Positions 8,673 to 18,209 of a DNA stretch of 64,000 nt are shown here, piece after piece. Below the pieces are notes generated by a model. That model did no database searches and was not told where the DNA came from. It was given only the letters and a program-made list of their open reading frames with translations. Source of the stretch: Streptococcus cristatus (GTDB taxonomy: Bacteria; Bacillota; Bacilli; Lactobacillales; Streptococcaceae). The stretch lies in assembly GCF_003943465.1 (NCBI RefSeq), contig NZ_RJPR01000003.1, forward strand, positions 122,477 to 186,476, read 5' to 3'. A program made the translations under genes and the position numbers. The stretch's first letter is position 1. Each line of letters starts with the position of its first letter.

Positions 8673-8920
8673 AATTAGAAAAGTAGTAGATGCATTTGTT
8701 TTTAGCGAGCTTGTGGTTGGTGGAAATGAGCAGCAAATCTTTACGAAATTGGGCTAATTGATAAAATGAATTTGAAACAATAAGAATTCGGTGCGCACAC
8801 CTTACAGTGCAGCTTGTTTGATGACAAGACAGAGATATGGGGAATATTAGCTATTTTCCATAATTGAGGTGGCACCGCGATTTACGCCCTCACACAGAAT
8901 ACCTGTGTGAGGTTTTTTGT
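8673..8920 (+). promoter_or_regulatory. T-box riboswitch, probably tRNA-Trp responsive
   Basis: The T-box sequence GAGGTGGCACCGCG is at 8866-8879. A strong terminator, CCTCACACAG/CTGTGTGAGG followed by TTTTTT, is at 8888-8916. A stem-I-like segment (GGTTGGTGGAAATGAGC) lies near 8715-8731. A candidate UGG specifier is at 8750-8752, but its register is uncertain because GAA-ATT also occurs there. The bulge reads UGGC, which pairs with a GCCA-3' tRNA end, that is a G discriminator, as in bacterial tRNA-Trp. The downstream gene is TrpX-like, which agrees. Uncharged tRNA would favour read-through. Confidence 0.85.
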
Positions 8921-8951
8921 TGCTTATTATAAAAAATAAGGAGAAATGTCC

Positions 8952-8975
8952 ATGTTTAAACGATGGCGTCCCTAG
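8952..8975 (+). CDS. Possible 7-codon leader peptide MFKRWRP
   Basis: ATG-TTT-AAA-CGA-TGG-CGT-CCC-TAG sits between the T-box terminator and trpX, with AAGGAG at 8938-8943, eight bases upstream of its ATG. It carries one Trp codon. It is too short to judge as coding by itself. The placement in a Trp-type leader is suggestive but could be chance. Confidence 0.3.
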   Translation: MFKRWRP

Positions 8976-9016
8976 GGATTGAATAGAAAAAATGAATAAA
9001 GAAATGGAGAAAAAAT

Positions 9017-10024
9017 ATGAAAAATAAACGTTTAATGACTATTTTAGGCCTCTTGGCTATTTTGGTAATCGGTGGAATGGCTTATTCCAGCTTGAGTGGA
9101 AAGAGCAACGGATCTAAGACTGACGACGATAGTAAAACAGTCAAGGTTGGTGTCTTGCAGTATGTCAGCCACCCTTCGCTGGATTTGATTTACAAGGGGA
9201 TTCAGGACGGTCTAGCTGAGGAAGGCTATAAGGGCGATAAGATCAAGATTGACTTTATGAATGCTGAGGGAGATCAGAGCAAGGTTTCTACCATGAGTAA
9301 GCAGTTGGTGTCCAATGACAATGATGTGCTGATTGGGATTGCCACTCCATCTGCGCAAGGACTAGCTGCGGCTACTAAGGACAAGCCTATCGTCATGGGA
9401 GCTATCACAGATCCAGTCGGAGCAAACCTAGTGAAAAATCTGGAAAAGCCAGGTGGTAATATCACAGGTGTTTCTGACCACAATCCAGCTAAGCAACAAC
9501 TAGAGTTGATTAAAAAATTAACGCCAAATGTGAAAACAATCGGTGCCCTATATTCTAGCAGTGAAGACAACTCCAAAGCTCAGGTAGAAGAGTTCAAAAA
9601 ATTGGCTGAAGAGGCAGGCTTCAAGGTAGAGGAATATTCTGTTCCTTCAACCAATGAAATTGCTTCAACCATGAATGTCATGACTGGCAAGGTTGATGCT
9701 ATATGGATTCCAATTGACAATACCATTGCGTCAGCATTTGCGACAGTTGTGTCCAGCAATAAAGAAGCTAAGAAACCGATTTATCCAAGTGCGACAGCCA
9801 TGGTAGAAGAAGGCGGCCTTGCCTCTGTCGTTGTAGACCAGTATGACCTCGGTGTTGCGACAGGTAAAATGGCTGCTAAAGTCCTTAAAGGTGCCAAGCC
9901 TGCTGATACTGCAGTAGATATTTTTGATAAAGGTAAATCTGTTATCAATACTAAAAATGCCAAAGAACTCGGTATCACTGTACCAGAAGATGCTCTCAAA
10001 GAAGCAGGACAAGTGATTAAATAG
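9017..10024 (+). CDS. trpX: Tryptophan ABC transporter substrate-binding protein TrpX
   Basis: A 335-aa secreted binding protein of the ABC_sub_bind family (PF04392). An N-terminal signal or anchor (KNKRLMTILGLLAILVIGGMAYSS) precedes a periplasmic-binding-protein-type fold starting VKVGVLQYVSHPSLDLIYKG. No lipobox cysteine is visible, so it is probably membrane-anchored. It closely resembles streptococcal TrpX, which normally works with permease TrpY and ATPase TrpZ. Here neither partner follows: a terminator comes directly after the stop and pheS has its own promoter. Either the partners are elsewhere or this is a second, orphan binding protein. Control by the upstream T-box is expected. Confidence 0.85.
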   Translation: MKNKRLMTILGLLAILVIGGMAYSSLSGKSNGSKTDDDSKTVKVGVLQYVSHPSLDLIYKGIQDGLAEEGYKGDKIKIDFMNAEGDQSKVSTMSKQLVSNDNDVLIGIATPSAQGLAAATKDKPIVMGAITDPVGANLVKNLEKPGGNITGVSDHNPAKQQLELIKKLTPNVKTIGALYSSSEDNSKAQVEEFKKLAEEAGFKVEEYSVPSTNEIASTMNVMTGKVDAIWIPIDNTIASAFATVVSSNKEAKKPIYPSATAMVEEGGLASVVVDQYDLGVATGKMAAKVLKGAKPADTAVDIFDKGKSVINTKNAKELGITVPEDALKEAGQVIK

Positions 10025-10032
10025 AAAGAAAG

Positions 10033-10062
10033 GAAGTCTGTTGCTCAACGGACTTCTTTTTC
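10033..10062 (+). terminator. Terminator after trpX
   Basis: GAAGTCTGTTG and CAACGGACTTC form a stem followed by TTTTTC, ending the trpX transcript without further genes. Confidence 0.85.
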
Positions 10063-10096
10063 TTCTTGTAAATTCTATAACTGAGCTTGCGAAATG

Positions 10097-10125
10097 TTTA
10101 GAAATCTGTTAGAATGAATTATAAT
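10097..10125 (+). promoter_or_regulatory. Promoter of the pheS T-box transcript
   Basis: TTTAGA (10097-10102), 17 bases, TATAAT (10120-10125). Confidence 0.6.
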
Positions 10126-10131
10126 TGAATA

Positions 10132-10326
10132 GCAATCCGCAAGACCAGTAACCTAGGGGAAGTTTGACAGGGAGGGGAGCCAGCGACTGAGAGCTCTCTA
10201 GATGAAAGCTAGGCGAATTCACTTGCTTTGGGGTTGGTAATTAAGGTCTGGCTTGCCAGATAAAAAACGGATGGTACCGCGTGTCAACGCTCCGCTTCGG
10301 TGTGAGTGAGACCGCGGTTTTTATTT
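10132..10326 (+). promoter_or_regulatory. T-box riboswitch, tRNA-Phe responsive
   Basis: The specifier context GAA-TTC-A puts a UUC (Phe) codon at 10218-10220. The T-box GGATGGTACCGCG is at 10269-10281. The ACCGCGTGTC...GACCGCGGT terminator with TTTTT spans 10276-10322 and shares bases with the antiterminator. The bulge UGGU fits an ACCA-3' end, as in tRNA-Phe. It controls pheS directly downstream. Confidence 0.92.
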
Positions 10327-10336
10327 TGGAGGAACT

Positions 10337-11383
10337 ATGTCAACAATTGAAGAACGATTGCAGAGTCTGCGTGAGGAAACTTTAGCCCAATTGCAGACCA
10401 TTACTCTGGAAAATGCTAAGGATATGCAGGAGCTGAAAGTATCTGTCCTAGGGAAAAAAGGAAGTCTGACTGAGATTCTCAAAGGAATGAAGGATGTTTC
10501 TGCTGAGATGCGCCCTATTATCGGGAAGCACGTCAATGAAGCACGAGATGTACTGAATGCAGCCTTTGAAGAAGCAGCTCAAATCTTGGAAGAACAGAAA
10601 GTCGCAGCCCAGTTGGCCAATGATGCCTTGGATGTGACCCTGCCAGGCCGTAAGATTCCAGCTGGAAATCGCCATATCTTGACCCAAACGAGTGAAGAAA
10701 TTGAAGATATCTTTATCGGTATGGGCTATCAGGTTGTGGATGGTTTCGAGGTTGAGTCAGACTACTACAACTTTGAGCGCATGAACCTGCCTAAAGACCA
10801 TCCTGCTCGAGATATGCAGGACACCTTCTACATCACAGAAGAGATCCTCTTACGTACTCACACTTCTCCTGTCCAGGCTCGTGCGATGGATGCCCATGAC
10901 TTTAGCCAAGGGCCACTTAAGATGATCTCTCCGGGACGTGTTTTCCGTCGTGATACAGACGATGCGACTCACTCACACCAGTTTCACCAAATTGAAGGTC
11001 TGGTCGTAGGGGAAAACATCTCCATGGCTGACTTGCAGGGAACCTTGCAGCTGATTATTCAAAAAATGTTTGGCGCGGATCGTAAGATTCGTCTGCGTCC
11101 ATCTTACTTCCCATTCACAGAGCCATCTGTCGAAGTGGATGTATCTTGCTTTAAGTGTGGTGGTGCCGGCTGTAATGTCTGCAAGAAGACTGGCTGGATC
11201 GAAATCATGGGAGCCGGAATGGTGCACCCAAGTGTCTTGGAAATGAGTGGCATCGATTCAGAGAAATATTCTGGCTTTGCCTTTGGTCTCGGTCAGGAGC
11301 GGGTGGCCATGCTTCGCTATGGTATCAACGATATTCGTGGCTTCTACCAAGGCGATGTGCGCTTTTCAGAGCAATTTAAGTAA
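10337..11383 (+). CDS. pheS: Phenylalanine-tRNA ligase alpha subunit
   Basis: A 348-aa class II synthetase subunit that activates phenylalanine and charges tRNA-Phe as an alpha2beta2 complex with PheT. An N-terminal coiled coil (about 1-90) is followed by the catalytic domain, with motif 2 around [23 protein letters not shown] and motif 3 at [18 protein letters not shown] near the C-terminus. A Cys-rich insertion ([17 protein letters not shown]), typical of Gram-positive PheS, is present. GGAGGAACT precedes ATG 10337. Expression is under the tRNA-Phe T-box. Confidence 0.97.
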   Translation: MSTIEERLQSLREETLAQLQTITLENAKDMQELKVSVLGKKGSLTEILKGMKDVSAEMRPIIGKHVNEARDVLNAAFEEAAQILEEQKVAAQLANDALDVTLPGRKIPAGNRHILTQTSEEIEDIFIGMGYQVVDGFEVESDYYNFERMNLPKDHPARDMQDTFYITEEILLRTHTSPVQARAMDAHDFSQGPLKMISPGRVFRRDTDDATHSHQFHQIEGLVVGENISMADLQGTLQLIIQKMFGADRKIRLRPSYFPFTEPSVEVDVSCFKCGGAGCNVCKKTGWIEIMGAGMVHPSVLEMSGIDSEKYSGFAFGLGQERVAMLRYGINDIRGFYQGDVRFSEQFK

Positions 11384-11549
11384 GAAGCTTATAATAGAAC
11401 TTGATTTGAACAAGTCCATCACGACAAGCCTGATTAGCAATGTCTGCAAGCTTGAAATGCGCGGAAATGGTGTTCATCAGTTTAGCTTCCTATGAGACAA
11501 TTTTAGCTGGGAATATCGCTCACAGCTGCTTCTGAGAAAGGGGTGCCCT

Positions 11550-12062
11550 ATGTTAGTTAGAGTTCAGCCAGAAGATCTGGATATTTTGCGGGACTTAGAA
11601 GTGCAGACCTACCAAGAAACTTTTGGTCCTTTCATTAAGCAGGAGGACTTGGAGCATTATTTTGCCCATGAGCTGGCGCATGAAAGGCTGGCGCGGGAGT
11701 TGGCTAATTCTGAGTCTGAGCATTATTTTGTACTGGACAAGGAGCAAAAGATCGCTGGTTTTCTCAAGTGTAACTGGGGTCAGGCTCAGACAGAGCAGGA
11801 GTTGGAAGATTCCTTTGAAATTCAACGGATTTATGTGCTTGCCTCCCATCAGGGCCTCGGCTTGGGCAAGGAAATGTTTGAATTTGCCCTAGAAGAAGCC
11901 CAAAAACGTGGCTTTAGCTGGGCTTGGCTAGGTGTTTGGGAAAGAAATTTTAAGGCGCAGAATTTTTACTTTAAATATGGCTTTGAAAGATTTAGCCAGC
12001 ATGAATATATCACTGGTGACACAGTCGATATTGACTGGCTTTTGAGGAAGAAATTAAACTAA
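11550..12062 (+). CDS. GNAT-family N-acetyltransferase
   Basis: A 170-aa acetyltransferase with the GNAT fold. The acetyl-CoA loop [15 protein letters not shown] (about residues 94-108) follows beta-4 ([10 protein letters not shown]), and the C-terminal [11 protein letters not shown] motif is typical. The substrate is unknown; relatives modify polyamines, antibiotics or protein N-termini. The gene sits between pheS and pheT, an arrangement seen in several streptococci, and is probably transcribed with them. GAAAGGGG precedes the ATG. A 166-base gap after pheS holds no clear feature. Confidence 0.85.
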   Translation: MLVRVQPEDLDILRDLEVQTYQETFGPFIKQEDLEHYFAHELAHERLARELANSESEHYFVLDKEQKIAGFLKCNWGQAQTEQELEDSFEIQRIYVLASHQGLGLGKEMFEFALEEAQKRGFSWAWLGVWERNFKAQNFYFKYGFERFSQHEYITGDTVDIDWLLRKKLN

Positions 12063-12128
12063 AAAGACGATAGTATCGCTACTTATTGGGCTTTTAGTGA
12101 AAACAGAAATTTATAGAGAGGAATCAAA

Positions 12129-12193
12129 TACGACCGAAGAGACGAATAGACTGGTTTTGTCAATGAAGTCAGAGTTGGTTCTGGTCGGTCGTA
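12129..12193 (+). promoter_or_regulatory. Inverted repeat just upstream of pheT start
   Basis: TACGACCGA (12129-12137) and TCGGTCGTA (12185-12193) are perfect nine-base inverted repeats around a 47-base loop, ending 11 bases before the pheT ATG. pheT has no visible Shine-Dalgarno sequence. The structure may influence translation; this is inference. Confidence 0.4.
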
Positions 12194-12204
12194 AAATCAT
12201 AAAT

Positions 12205-14610
12205 ATGTTAGTTAGTTATAAATGGTTAAAAGAACTGGTTGATTTGGATGTGACGAGCGCCGAACTGGCGGAGAAAATGTCCACAACCGGTATTGAAGTA
12301 GAAGGAGTCAGCTCGCCAGCTGAAGGTCTTTCGAAAATTGTTGTCGGAGAAGTTCTGAGCTGTGAGGATGTACCTGAAACTCACCTGCACCTCTGTCAAG
12401 TCAATGTTGGTGAAGACGAGCCTCGTCAGATTGTCTGTGGCGCACCGAATGTACGTGCTGGAATCAAGGTTATGGTGGCTGTACCAGGCGCTCGCATTGC
12501 GGATAATTATAAGATTAAAAAAGGGAAAATCCGTGGCTTGGAGTCACTGGGCATGATCTGCTCTCTCGGTGAGCTGGGCATTTCGGATTCTGTCGTGCCA
12601 AAGGAAATTGCGGATGGCATCCAAATTTTGCCAGATAGTGCTGTACCAGGAGATGAGGTTTTCCCTTATCTAGACCTGGACGATGAGATTATCGAGCTTT
12701 CTATCACGCCAAACCGGGCTGACGCTTTGTCTATGCGCGGAGTGGCGCACGAAGTAGCAGCTATCTATGATAAGCCTGTTCATTTCAAAGAATTTCCTTT
12801 GACTGAAGGGGATAAAGAGGCTGCGGCTAGCTTGTCTGTTGCCATTGAGAGCGAAAAAGCACCGTTTTATGCAGCTCGCATTTTGGACAATGTGACCATT
12901 GCTCCGAGTCCTCAGTGGCTGCAAAATCTCCTCATGAACGAAGGAATCCGTCCGATTAACAATGTAGTGGACGTGACCAATTACATCTTGCTCTACTTTG
13001 GTCAGCCCATGCATGCCTTTGATTTGGATACATTTGAGGGCGACCAGATTGTCGTCCGGGAAGCGCGTACTGGTGAAAAGCTGGTGACGCTGGACGGCGA
13101 AGAGCGTGATCTGGAAGTCGGTGATTTAGTTATCACTGTGGCAGATAAGCCAGTGGCTTTGGCTGGTGTCATGGGCGGAGCGGCAACCGAAATCTCTGAC
13201 AAGTCGACTCGTGTCGTTCTGGAAGTAGCTGTCTTCAATGGCAAGTCAGTTCGTAAGACAAGCAGTCGTCTGGGCTTGCGTTCGGAGTCTTCTTCACGCT
13301 TTGAAAAAGGGATTAATCTTGCAACAGTAACCGAAGCTTTAGATGCTGCTGCAAGCATGATTGTTGACTTGGCAGGTGCAACTGTTCATGCTGGTATTGT
13401 CCAAGCAGGACAGTTAGATACGACTGATAAGCAGGTTTCGACCAGCCTTTCAGATGTCAACCGAGTTTTGGGAACAGATTTGACGTATGCAGATATTGAA
13501 GATATTTTCCGTCGTCTAGGCTTTGGTCTTAGCGGATCTGCGGACTTGTTCACAGTCAGCGTGCCTGCTCGTCGTTGGGATATTAGTATTCCAGCAGATC
13601 TTTACGAGGAAATTGCTCGTATTTATGGCTATGACCGTTTGCCGGTTTCCCTGCCTCAAGATGCTGGAACGGCTGGTGAATTGACGCCTACTCAGAAGCT
13701 ACGTCGTAAGGTTCGTACGGTGGCTGAAGGAGCAGGTCTGACCGAGATTATTTCCTATGCCTTGACCACACCAGAAAAAGCTGTCGAATTTACGCTTAAT
13801 CCTACAAATCTAACGGAGCTTATGTGGCCTATGACAAGGGAGCGCAGTGTTCTCCGCCAAAATATGCTCTCAGGCATGTTGGATACTGTCAGCTACAATG
13901 TTGCTCGTAAAAATAAGGATTTGGCCCTTTATGAAATTGGGAAAATCTTTGAACAAACAGGTAATCCAAAGGAAGAATTGCCTAACGAAATCAATAGTTT
14001 TGCCTTTGCCCTAACTGGCTTGGTAAGTGAAAAGGATTTCCAAACGCCAGCGACTCCTGTGGACTTCTTCTACGCTAAGGGTGTGGTTGAAGCGCTCTTT
14101 GACCGCCTAGGATTAGAAGCTGATTATCAAGCAACTGACCAGCTTAAGAGTCTGCATCCGGGTCGGACAGCGCTGATTTCGATCAAAGGTCAACCAGTGG
14201 GCTATGTTGGGCAGGTTCATCCAGTGACGGCCAAGGCTTATGACATCCCAGAAACCTATGTGGCGGAGCTCAATCTGACGGCTATTGAGGCGAGTCTTGA
14301 GCCAGAACAGCCTTTTACAGAGATCACCAAATTCCCAGCTGTTACTCGCGATGTGGCCTTGTTGCTCAAAGCAGAGATCAGCCACAGACAGGTTGTTGAA
14401 GCGATTCAAGCTGCCGGAGTGAAACGTTTGACGGATATCAAGCTCTTCGATATCTTCTCTGGTGAAAAATTAGGTGTTGGCCTCAAGTCTATGGCCTACA
14501 CTCTGACTTTCCAAAATCCAGAAGACAGCCTAACCGATGATGAAGTGGCTAAATACATGGAAAAAATCCAAAAATCCTTGGAAGAAAATGTCGGAGCAGA
14601 AGTAAGGTAG
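12205..14610 (+). CDS. pheT: Phenylalanine-tRNA ligase beta subunit
   Basis: An 801-aa beta subunit of phenylalanyl-tRNA synthetase. It has an N-terminal EMAP/OB tRNA-binding domain (about 40-150), B3/B4 editing modules in the middle ([32 protein letters not shown]), a B5 domain, a catalytic-like domain and a C-terminal ferredoxin-fold anticodon-binding domain ([16 protein letters not shown] to the end). The start ATG 12205 gives [12 protein letters not shown], the family-typical beginning and length. The frame is open back to GTG 12097, but those 36 codons have no family match. No clear ribosome binding site is seen; a nine-base inverted repeat lies just upstream. Confidence 0.96.
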   Translation: MLVSYKWLKELVDLDVTSAELAEKMSTTGIEVEGVSSPAEGLSKIVVGEVLSCEDVPETHLHLCQVNVGEDEPRQIVCGAPNVRAGIKVMVAVPGARIADNYKIKKGKIRGLESLGMICSLGELGISDSVVPKEIADGIQILPDSAVPGDEVFPYLDLDDEIIELSITPNRADALSMRGVAHEVAAIYDKPVHFKEFPLTEGDKEAAASLSVAIESEKAPFYAARILDNVTIAPSPQWLQNLLMNEGIRPINNVVDVTNYILLYFGQPMHAFDLDTFEGDQIVVREARTGEKLVTLDGEERDLEVGDLVITVADKPVALAGVMGGAATEISDKSTRVVLEVAVFNGKSVRKTSSRLGLRSESSSRFEKGINLATVTEALDAAASMIVDLAGATVHAGIVQAGQLDTTDKQVSTSLSDVNRVLGTDLTYADIEDIFRRLGFGLSGSADLFTVSVPARRWDISIPADLYEEIARIYGYDRLPVSLPQDAGTAGELTPTQKLRRKVRTVAEGAGLTEIISYALTTPEKAVEFTLNPTNLTELMWPMTRERSVLRQNMLSGMLDTVSYNVARKNKDLALYEIGKIFEQTGNPKEELPNEINSFAFALTGLVSEKDFQTPATPVDFFYAKGVVEALFDRLGLEADYQATDQLKSLHPGRTALISIKGQPVGYVGQVHPVTAKAYDIPETYVAELNLTAIEASLEPEQPFTEITKFPAVTRDVALLLKAEISHRQVVEAIQAAGVKRLTDIKLFDIFSGEKLGVGLKSMAYTLTFQNPEDSLTDDEVAKYMEKIQKSLEENVGAEVR

Positions 14611-14618
14611 TAAACGAT

Positions 14619-14648
14619 TCCCCAGTCTTTTGGCTGGGGATAATTTTA
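14619..14648 (+). terminator. Terminator after pheT
   Basis: TCCCCAG/CTGGGGA hairpin followed by a loose T-tract TAATTTTAT, separating pheT from the cas operon. Confidence 0.65.
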
Positions 14649-14702
14649 TGTTAAAGTAAAAGTCAGTTTTATAATTATAGATTGTCAAAATTATATTATT
14701 TC

Positions 14703-14731
14703 TTGAGTTTTTAAACATTTAGAGTTACAAT
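14703..14731 (+). promoter_or_regulatory. Probable promoter of the cas operon
   Basis: TTGAGT (14703-14708), 17 bases, TACAAT (14726-14731). A second TATAAT at 14740-14745 lacks a good -35. Confidence 0.55.
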
Positions 14732-14763
14732 GATATTAATATAATATTCAACGAGGTGAACAT

Positions 14764-17700
14764 ATGAACGGAAAAATATTAGGGCTTGATATCGGTGTGG
14801 CTTCTGTTGGTGTTGGAATCTTAGACAAAGAAACTGGTGAAATTAGTCATGCTAGTTCTCGGATTTTCCCAGCGGCTACTGCTGACAGTAATGTCGAGAG
14901 ACGAGAATTTCGCCAAGGGCGGAGATTAGGACGCAGAAAGAAGCATCGAAAAGTGCGTCTAGCCGATTTATTTAGTGATGCGGGGCTTATAACAGACTTT
15001 TCCCAAGTATCTATCAATTTAAATCCATACGAACTGCGCGTTAAGGGATTAAATGAAAAATTAACTAATGAAGAATTATTCATTGCTTTGAAAAATATTG
15101 TCAAAAGGAGAGGGATTAGCTATCTTGACGATGCTAACGAAGATAGTGAGTCTTCTTCTTCAGACTATGGCAAGGCTGTTGAAGAAAACTATGGCAAGGC
15201 TGTTGAAGAAAATAGAAAGCTTCTAGCAAATAAAACACCGGGACAGATTCAGCTAGAACGTTTTGAGAAATACGGACAGGTTCGAGGTGATTTTACTGTT
15301 GAAGAAAATGGAGAAAAACACCGTCTGCTTAATGTGTTTTCGACTTCAGCTTATAAAAAAGAAGCAGAGCGAATCTTGACAAAGCAGCAATACTATAATC
15401 AAGATATCACTGATGAATTTATTCAGGCTTATTTAACGATTTTAACTGGAAAACGTAAGTATTACCATGGACCAGGGAATGAAAAGTCTCGTACGGATTA
15501 TGGACGCTTTAGAACAGATGGAACAACTTTGGATAATATTTTTGGTATTTTGATTGGGAAATGTACCTTTTATCCAGAGGAATACAGAGCTGCTAAAGCT
15601 TCTTACACGGCACAGGAATTTAATTTACTCAATGATTTAAACAATCTGACTGTTCCAACAGAAACTAAGAAGCTTAGTGAGGAGCAGAAGAGACAGATTA
15701 TTGAGTATGCAAAAGGAGCTAAAACTTTAGGTGCTGCTACTTTGTTGAAGTATATAGCGAAATTGATTGACGCGTCAGTGGACGATATTAAGGGCTATCG
15801 GATTGATAAAAGTGAAAAACCAGAAATGCATACTTTTGATATTTATCGAAAAATGCAAACATTGGAAACGGTTGACGTTGAGCAACTATCTAGAGAGGTT
15901 TTAGATGAGCTGGCTCATATTCTTACACTCAATACAGAACGTGAAGGAATCGAAGAAGCGATTAAAGCATCATTTATTAAAGAAGAATTTGAGCAAGATC
16001 AGATTGCTGAATTAGTCTTATTTAGAAAGTCTAATAGCTCCTTGTTTGGAAAAGGTTGGCATAATTTTTCAATCAAATTGATGATAGAGTTGATTCCAGA
16101 GCTTTATGAAACATCTGAAGAGCAGATGACAATCCTTACACGATTGGGTAAACAAAAGACAAAGGCAAAATCTAAACGAACCAAGTATATTGATGAGAAG
16201 GAATTGACCGAAGAAATTTACAATCCAGTAGTTGCTAAGTCAGTCAGACAAGCAATTAAAATCATAAATCTTGCTACAAAGAAATATGGTATCTTTGATA
16301 ATATCGTTATTGAAATGGCCCGTGAAAATAATGAAGAAGAAGCTAAGAAAGATTACGTAAAGCGCCAAAAAGCTAATGAAGATGAAAAAAACGCTGCAAT
16401 GGAAAAAGCTGCTCATCAATATAATGGAAAAAAGGAACTGCCAGATAGTATTTTTCACGGGCATAAAGAATTGGCTACGAAAATTCGTCTTTGGCATCAG
16501 CAGGGCGAAAAATGTCTTTATACTGGGAAGAATATACCGATAGCAGATTTGATTGAAAATCAGTATAAATATGAGATTGATCATATTTTGCCACTATCTC
16601 TTTCTTTTGATGATAGTTTAGCAAATAAGGTACTAGTTTTAGCAACAGCCAATCAAGAGAAAGGACAGCGTACACCATTTCAAGCTCTTGATGGTATGGA
16701 TGATTCTTGGTCATATAGAGAATTTAAATCTTATGTCAAAGCCTCTAAGGCACTTAGTAATAAAAAGAAAGATTACTTGCTCAATGAGGAAGACATTAAC
16801 AAAATTGAAGTCAAACAAAAATTTATTGAGCGCAATCTAGTTGATACTCGCTATTCTTCTCGAGTAGTTCTAAATGCTCTTCAGGATTTTTATAAGTTAA
16901 ATGATTTTGATACCAAGATTTCAGTGGTGCGCGGACAATTTACTTCTCAACTGAGAAGAAAGTGGCGGATTGGCAAATCGCGTGAAACTTATCACCATCA
17001 TACAGTCGATGCATTAATTATCGCGGCCTCCAGTCAATTAAGACTTTGGAAAAAGCGGAATAATCCTCTGATTTCTTACAAAGATAACCAATTTGTGGAT
17101 TCTGAAACAGGAGAGATTATTACATTGACTGATGATGAGTATAAAGAATTAGTATTTAGAGCTCCTTATGATCATTTTGTTGATACGCTAAGCAGTAAAA
17201 AATTCGAAGATAGTATTTTATTTTCCTATCAAGTGGATTCAAAATATAATCGTAAGATTTCTGATGCAACAATTTATGCAACGAGAAAAGCAAAGTTAGG
17301 TAAAGATAAGTCGGAAGAAACTTATGTATTGGGTAAGATTAAGAATATATATACTCAAACGGGTTATGATGCTTTCATAAAGCTCTATAAAAAGGATAAA
17401 AGTAAATTCCTGATGTACCAGAAGGATCCACTAACTTTTGAAAAGGTCATTGAGGAGATTTTAAAAACGTATCCTGATAGGGAACAAAATGAAAATGGAA
17501 AAGAAGTTGCTTGTAATCCCTTCGAGAAATATAGACAGGAAAATGGTCCTATTCGAAAATATAGTAAAAAAGGAAAAGGTCCAGAAATTAAGAGTCTGAA
17601 ATACTATGATAAAAATATTCCAGAATCATTTGTTAATATAACTCCTCATAATAGCAAAAATAAAGTTATTCTTCGTCAATTAAATCCATGGCGTACAGAT

Positions 17701-18156
17701 GTTTATTTTAATCCAGATACTAAAAAATATGAATTATTAGGATTGAAATATGCTGATTTGCAGTTTGAAAAGGGAACTGGGAACTACTCTATAACTCCAG
17801 AAAAATATTACGAAATCAAAGAAAAAGAAGGAGTAAGCGAACAATCAGAATTCAAATTTACCTTATATAAAAATGATTTGCTTTTAATTAAGGATACAAA
17901 GAGTCATGAACAACAAATTTTTAGATTTTTATCTAGAACTATGCCAAACCAAAAACACTATGTTGAATTGAAACCTTATGATAAAGGAAATTTTGAAGGT
18001 AAGGAAAAGATTAAAGTATTTATTACAACATCTAATGGTCGTTGTTTAAAAGGGGTAGGAAAAGAAAACCTCTCCATCTACAAAGTTCAAACAGATGTTT
18101 TAGGGAATAAACGTTTCATCAAAAAAGAGGGTGATGCTCCAAAACTCGAATTTTAA
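14764..18156 (+). CDS. cas9: CRISPR-associated endonuclease Cas9, type II-A
   Basis: A 1130-aa RNA-guided DNA endonuclease close to S. thermophilus CRISPR1 Cas9 (about 1121 aa, from memory). RuvC-I carries D9 (ILGLDIGVASVG). An arginine-rich bridge helix follows (about 46-66, RREFRQGRRLGRRKKHRK). RuvC-II carries E517 (IVIEMARE). HNH carries D606-H607 (EIDHILPLS). RuvC-III carries H746 and D749 (HHHTVDALI). The C-terminal WED/PAM-interacting part ends GDAPKLEF. All nuclease residues are intact, so it should cut. A perfect 24-bp tandem duplication adds eight residues in the REC region. GAGGTG precedes ATG 14764. Base composition is more AT-rich than flanking genes, as usual for cas loci. Confidence 0.98.
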   Translation: MNGKILGLDIGVASVGVGILDKETGEISHASSRIFPAATADSNVERREFRQGRRLGRRKKHRKVRLADLFSDAGLITDFSQVSINLNPYELRVKGLNEKLTNEELFIALKNIVKRRGISYLDDANEDSESSSSDYGKAVEENYGKAVEENRKLLANKTPGQIQLERFEKYGQVRGDFTVEENGEKHRLLNVFSTSAYKKEAERILTKQQYYNQDITDEFIQAYLTILTGKRKYYHGPGNEKSRTDYGRFRTDGTTLDNIFGILIGKCTFYPEEYRAAKASYTAQEFNLLNDLNNLTVPTETKKLSEEQKRQIIEYAKGAKTLGAATLLKYIAKLIDASVDDIKGYRIDKSEKPEMHTFDIYRKMQTLETVDVEQLSREVLDELAHILTLNTEREGIEEAIKASFIKEEFEQDQIAELVLFRKSNSSLFGKGWHNFSIKLMIELIPELYETSEEQMTILTRLGKQKTKAKSKRTKYIDEKELTEEIYNPVVAKSVRQAIKIINLATKKYGIFDNIVIEMARENNEEEAKKDYVKRQKANEDEKNAAMEKAAHQYNGKKELPDSIFHGHKELATKIRLWHQQGEKCLYTGKNIPIADLIENQYKYEIDHILPLSLSFDDSLANKVLVLATANQEKGQRTPFQALDGMDDSWSYREFKSYVKASKALSNKKKDYLLNEEDINKIEVKQKFIERNLVDTRYSSRVVLNALQDFYKLNDFDTKISVVRGQFTSQLRRKWRIGKSRETYHHHTVDALIIAASSQLRLWKKRNNPLISYKDNQFVDSETGEIITLTDDEYKELVFRAPYDHFVDTLSSKKFEDSILFSYQVDSKYNRKISDATIYATRKAKLGKDKSEETYVLGKIKNIYTQTGYDAFIKLYKKDKSKFLMYQKDPLTFEKVIEEILKTYPDREQNENGKEVACNPFEKYRQENGPIRKYSKKGKGPEIKSLKYYDKNIPESFVNITPHNSKNKVILRQLNPWRTDVYFNPDTKKYELLGLKYADLQFEKGTGNYSITPEKYYEIKEKEGVSEQSEFKFTLYKNDLLLIKDTKSHEQQIFRFLSRTMPNQKHYVELKPYDKGNFEGKEKIKVFITTSNGRCLKGVGKENLSIYKVQTDVLGNKRFIKKEGDAPKLEF
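15164..15211 (+). repeat. Perfect 24-bp tandem duplication inside cas9
   Basis: Two exact 24-base units (15164-15187 and 15188-15211) encode YGKAVEEN twice in frame, after a Ser-rich stretch at about residues 128-150. The shift of the HNH histidine to 607, against 599 remembered for the CRISPR1 Cas9, equals eight residues. Confidence 0.9.
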
Positions 18157-18174
18157 AATAATCTTTAAAAAGAG

Positions 18175-18203
18175 TTGCAAATAGCTCTGCAATATATTAT
18201 AAT
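18175..18203 (+). promoter_or_regulatory. Promoter of tracrRNA
   Basis: TTGCAA (18175-18180), 17 bases, TATAAT (18198-18203). The predicted start is near 18210. Confidence 0.8.
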
Positions 18204-18209
18204 AGCAAT

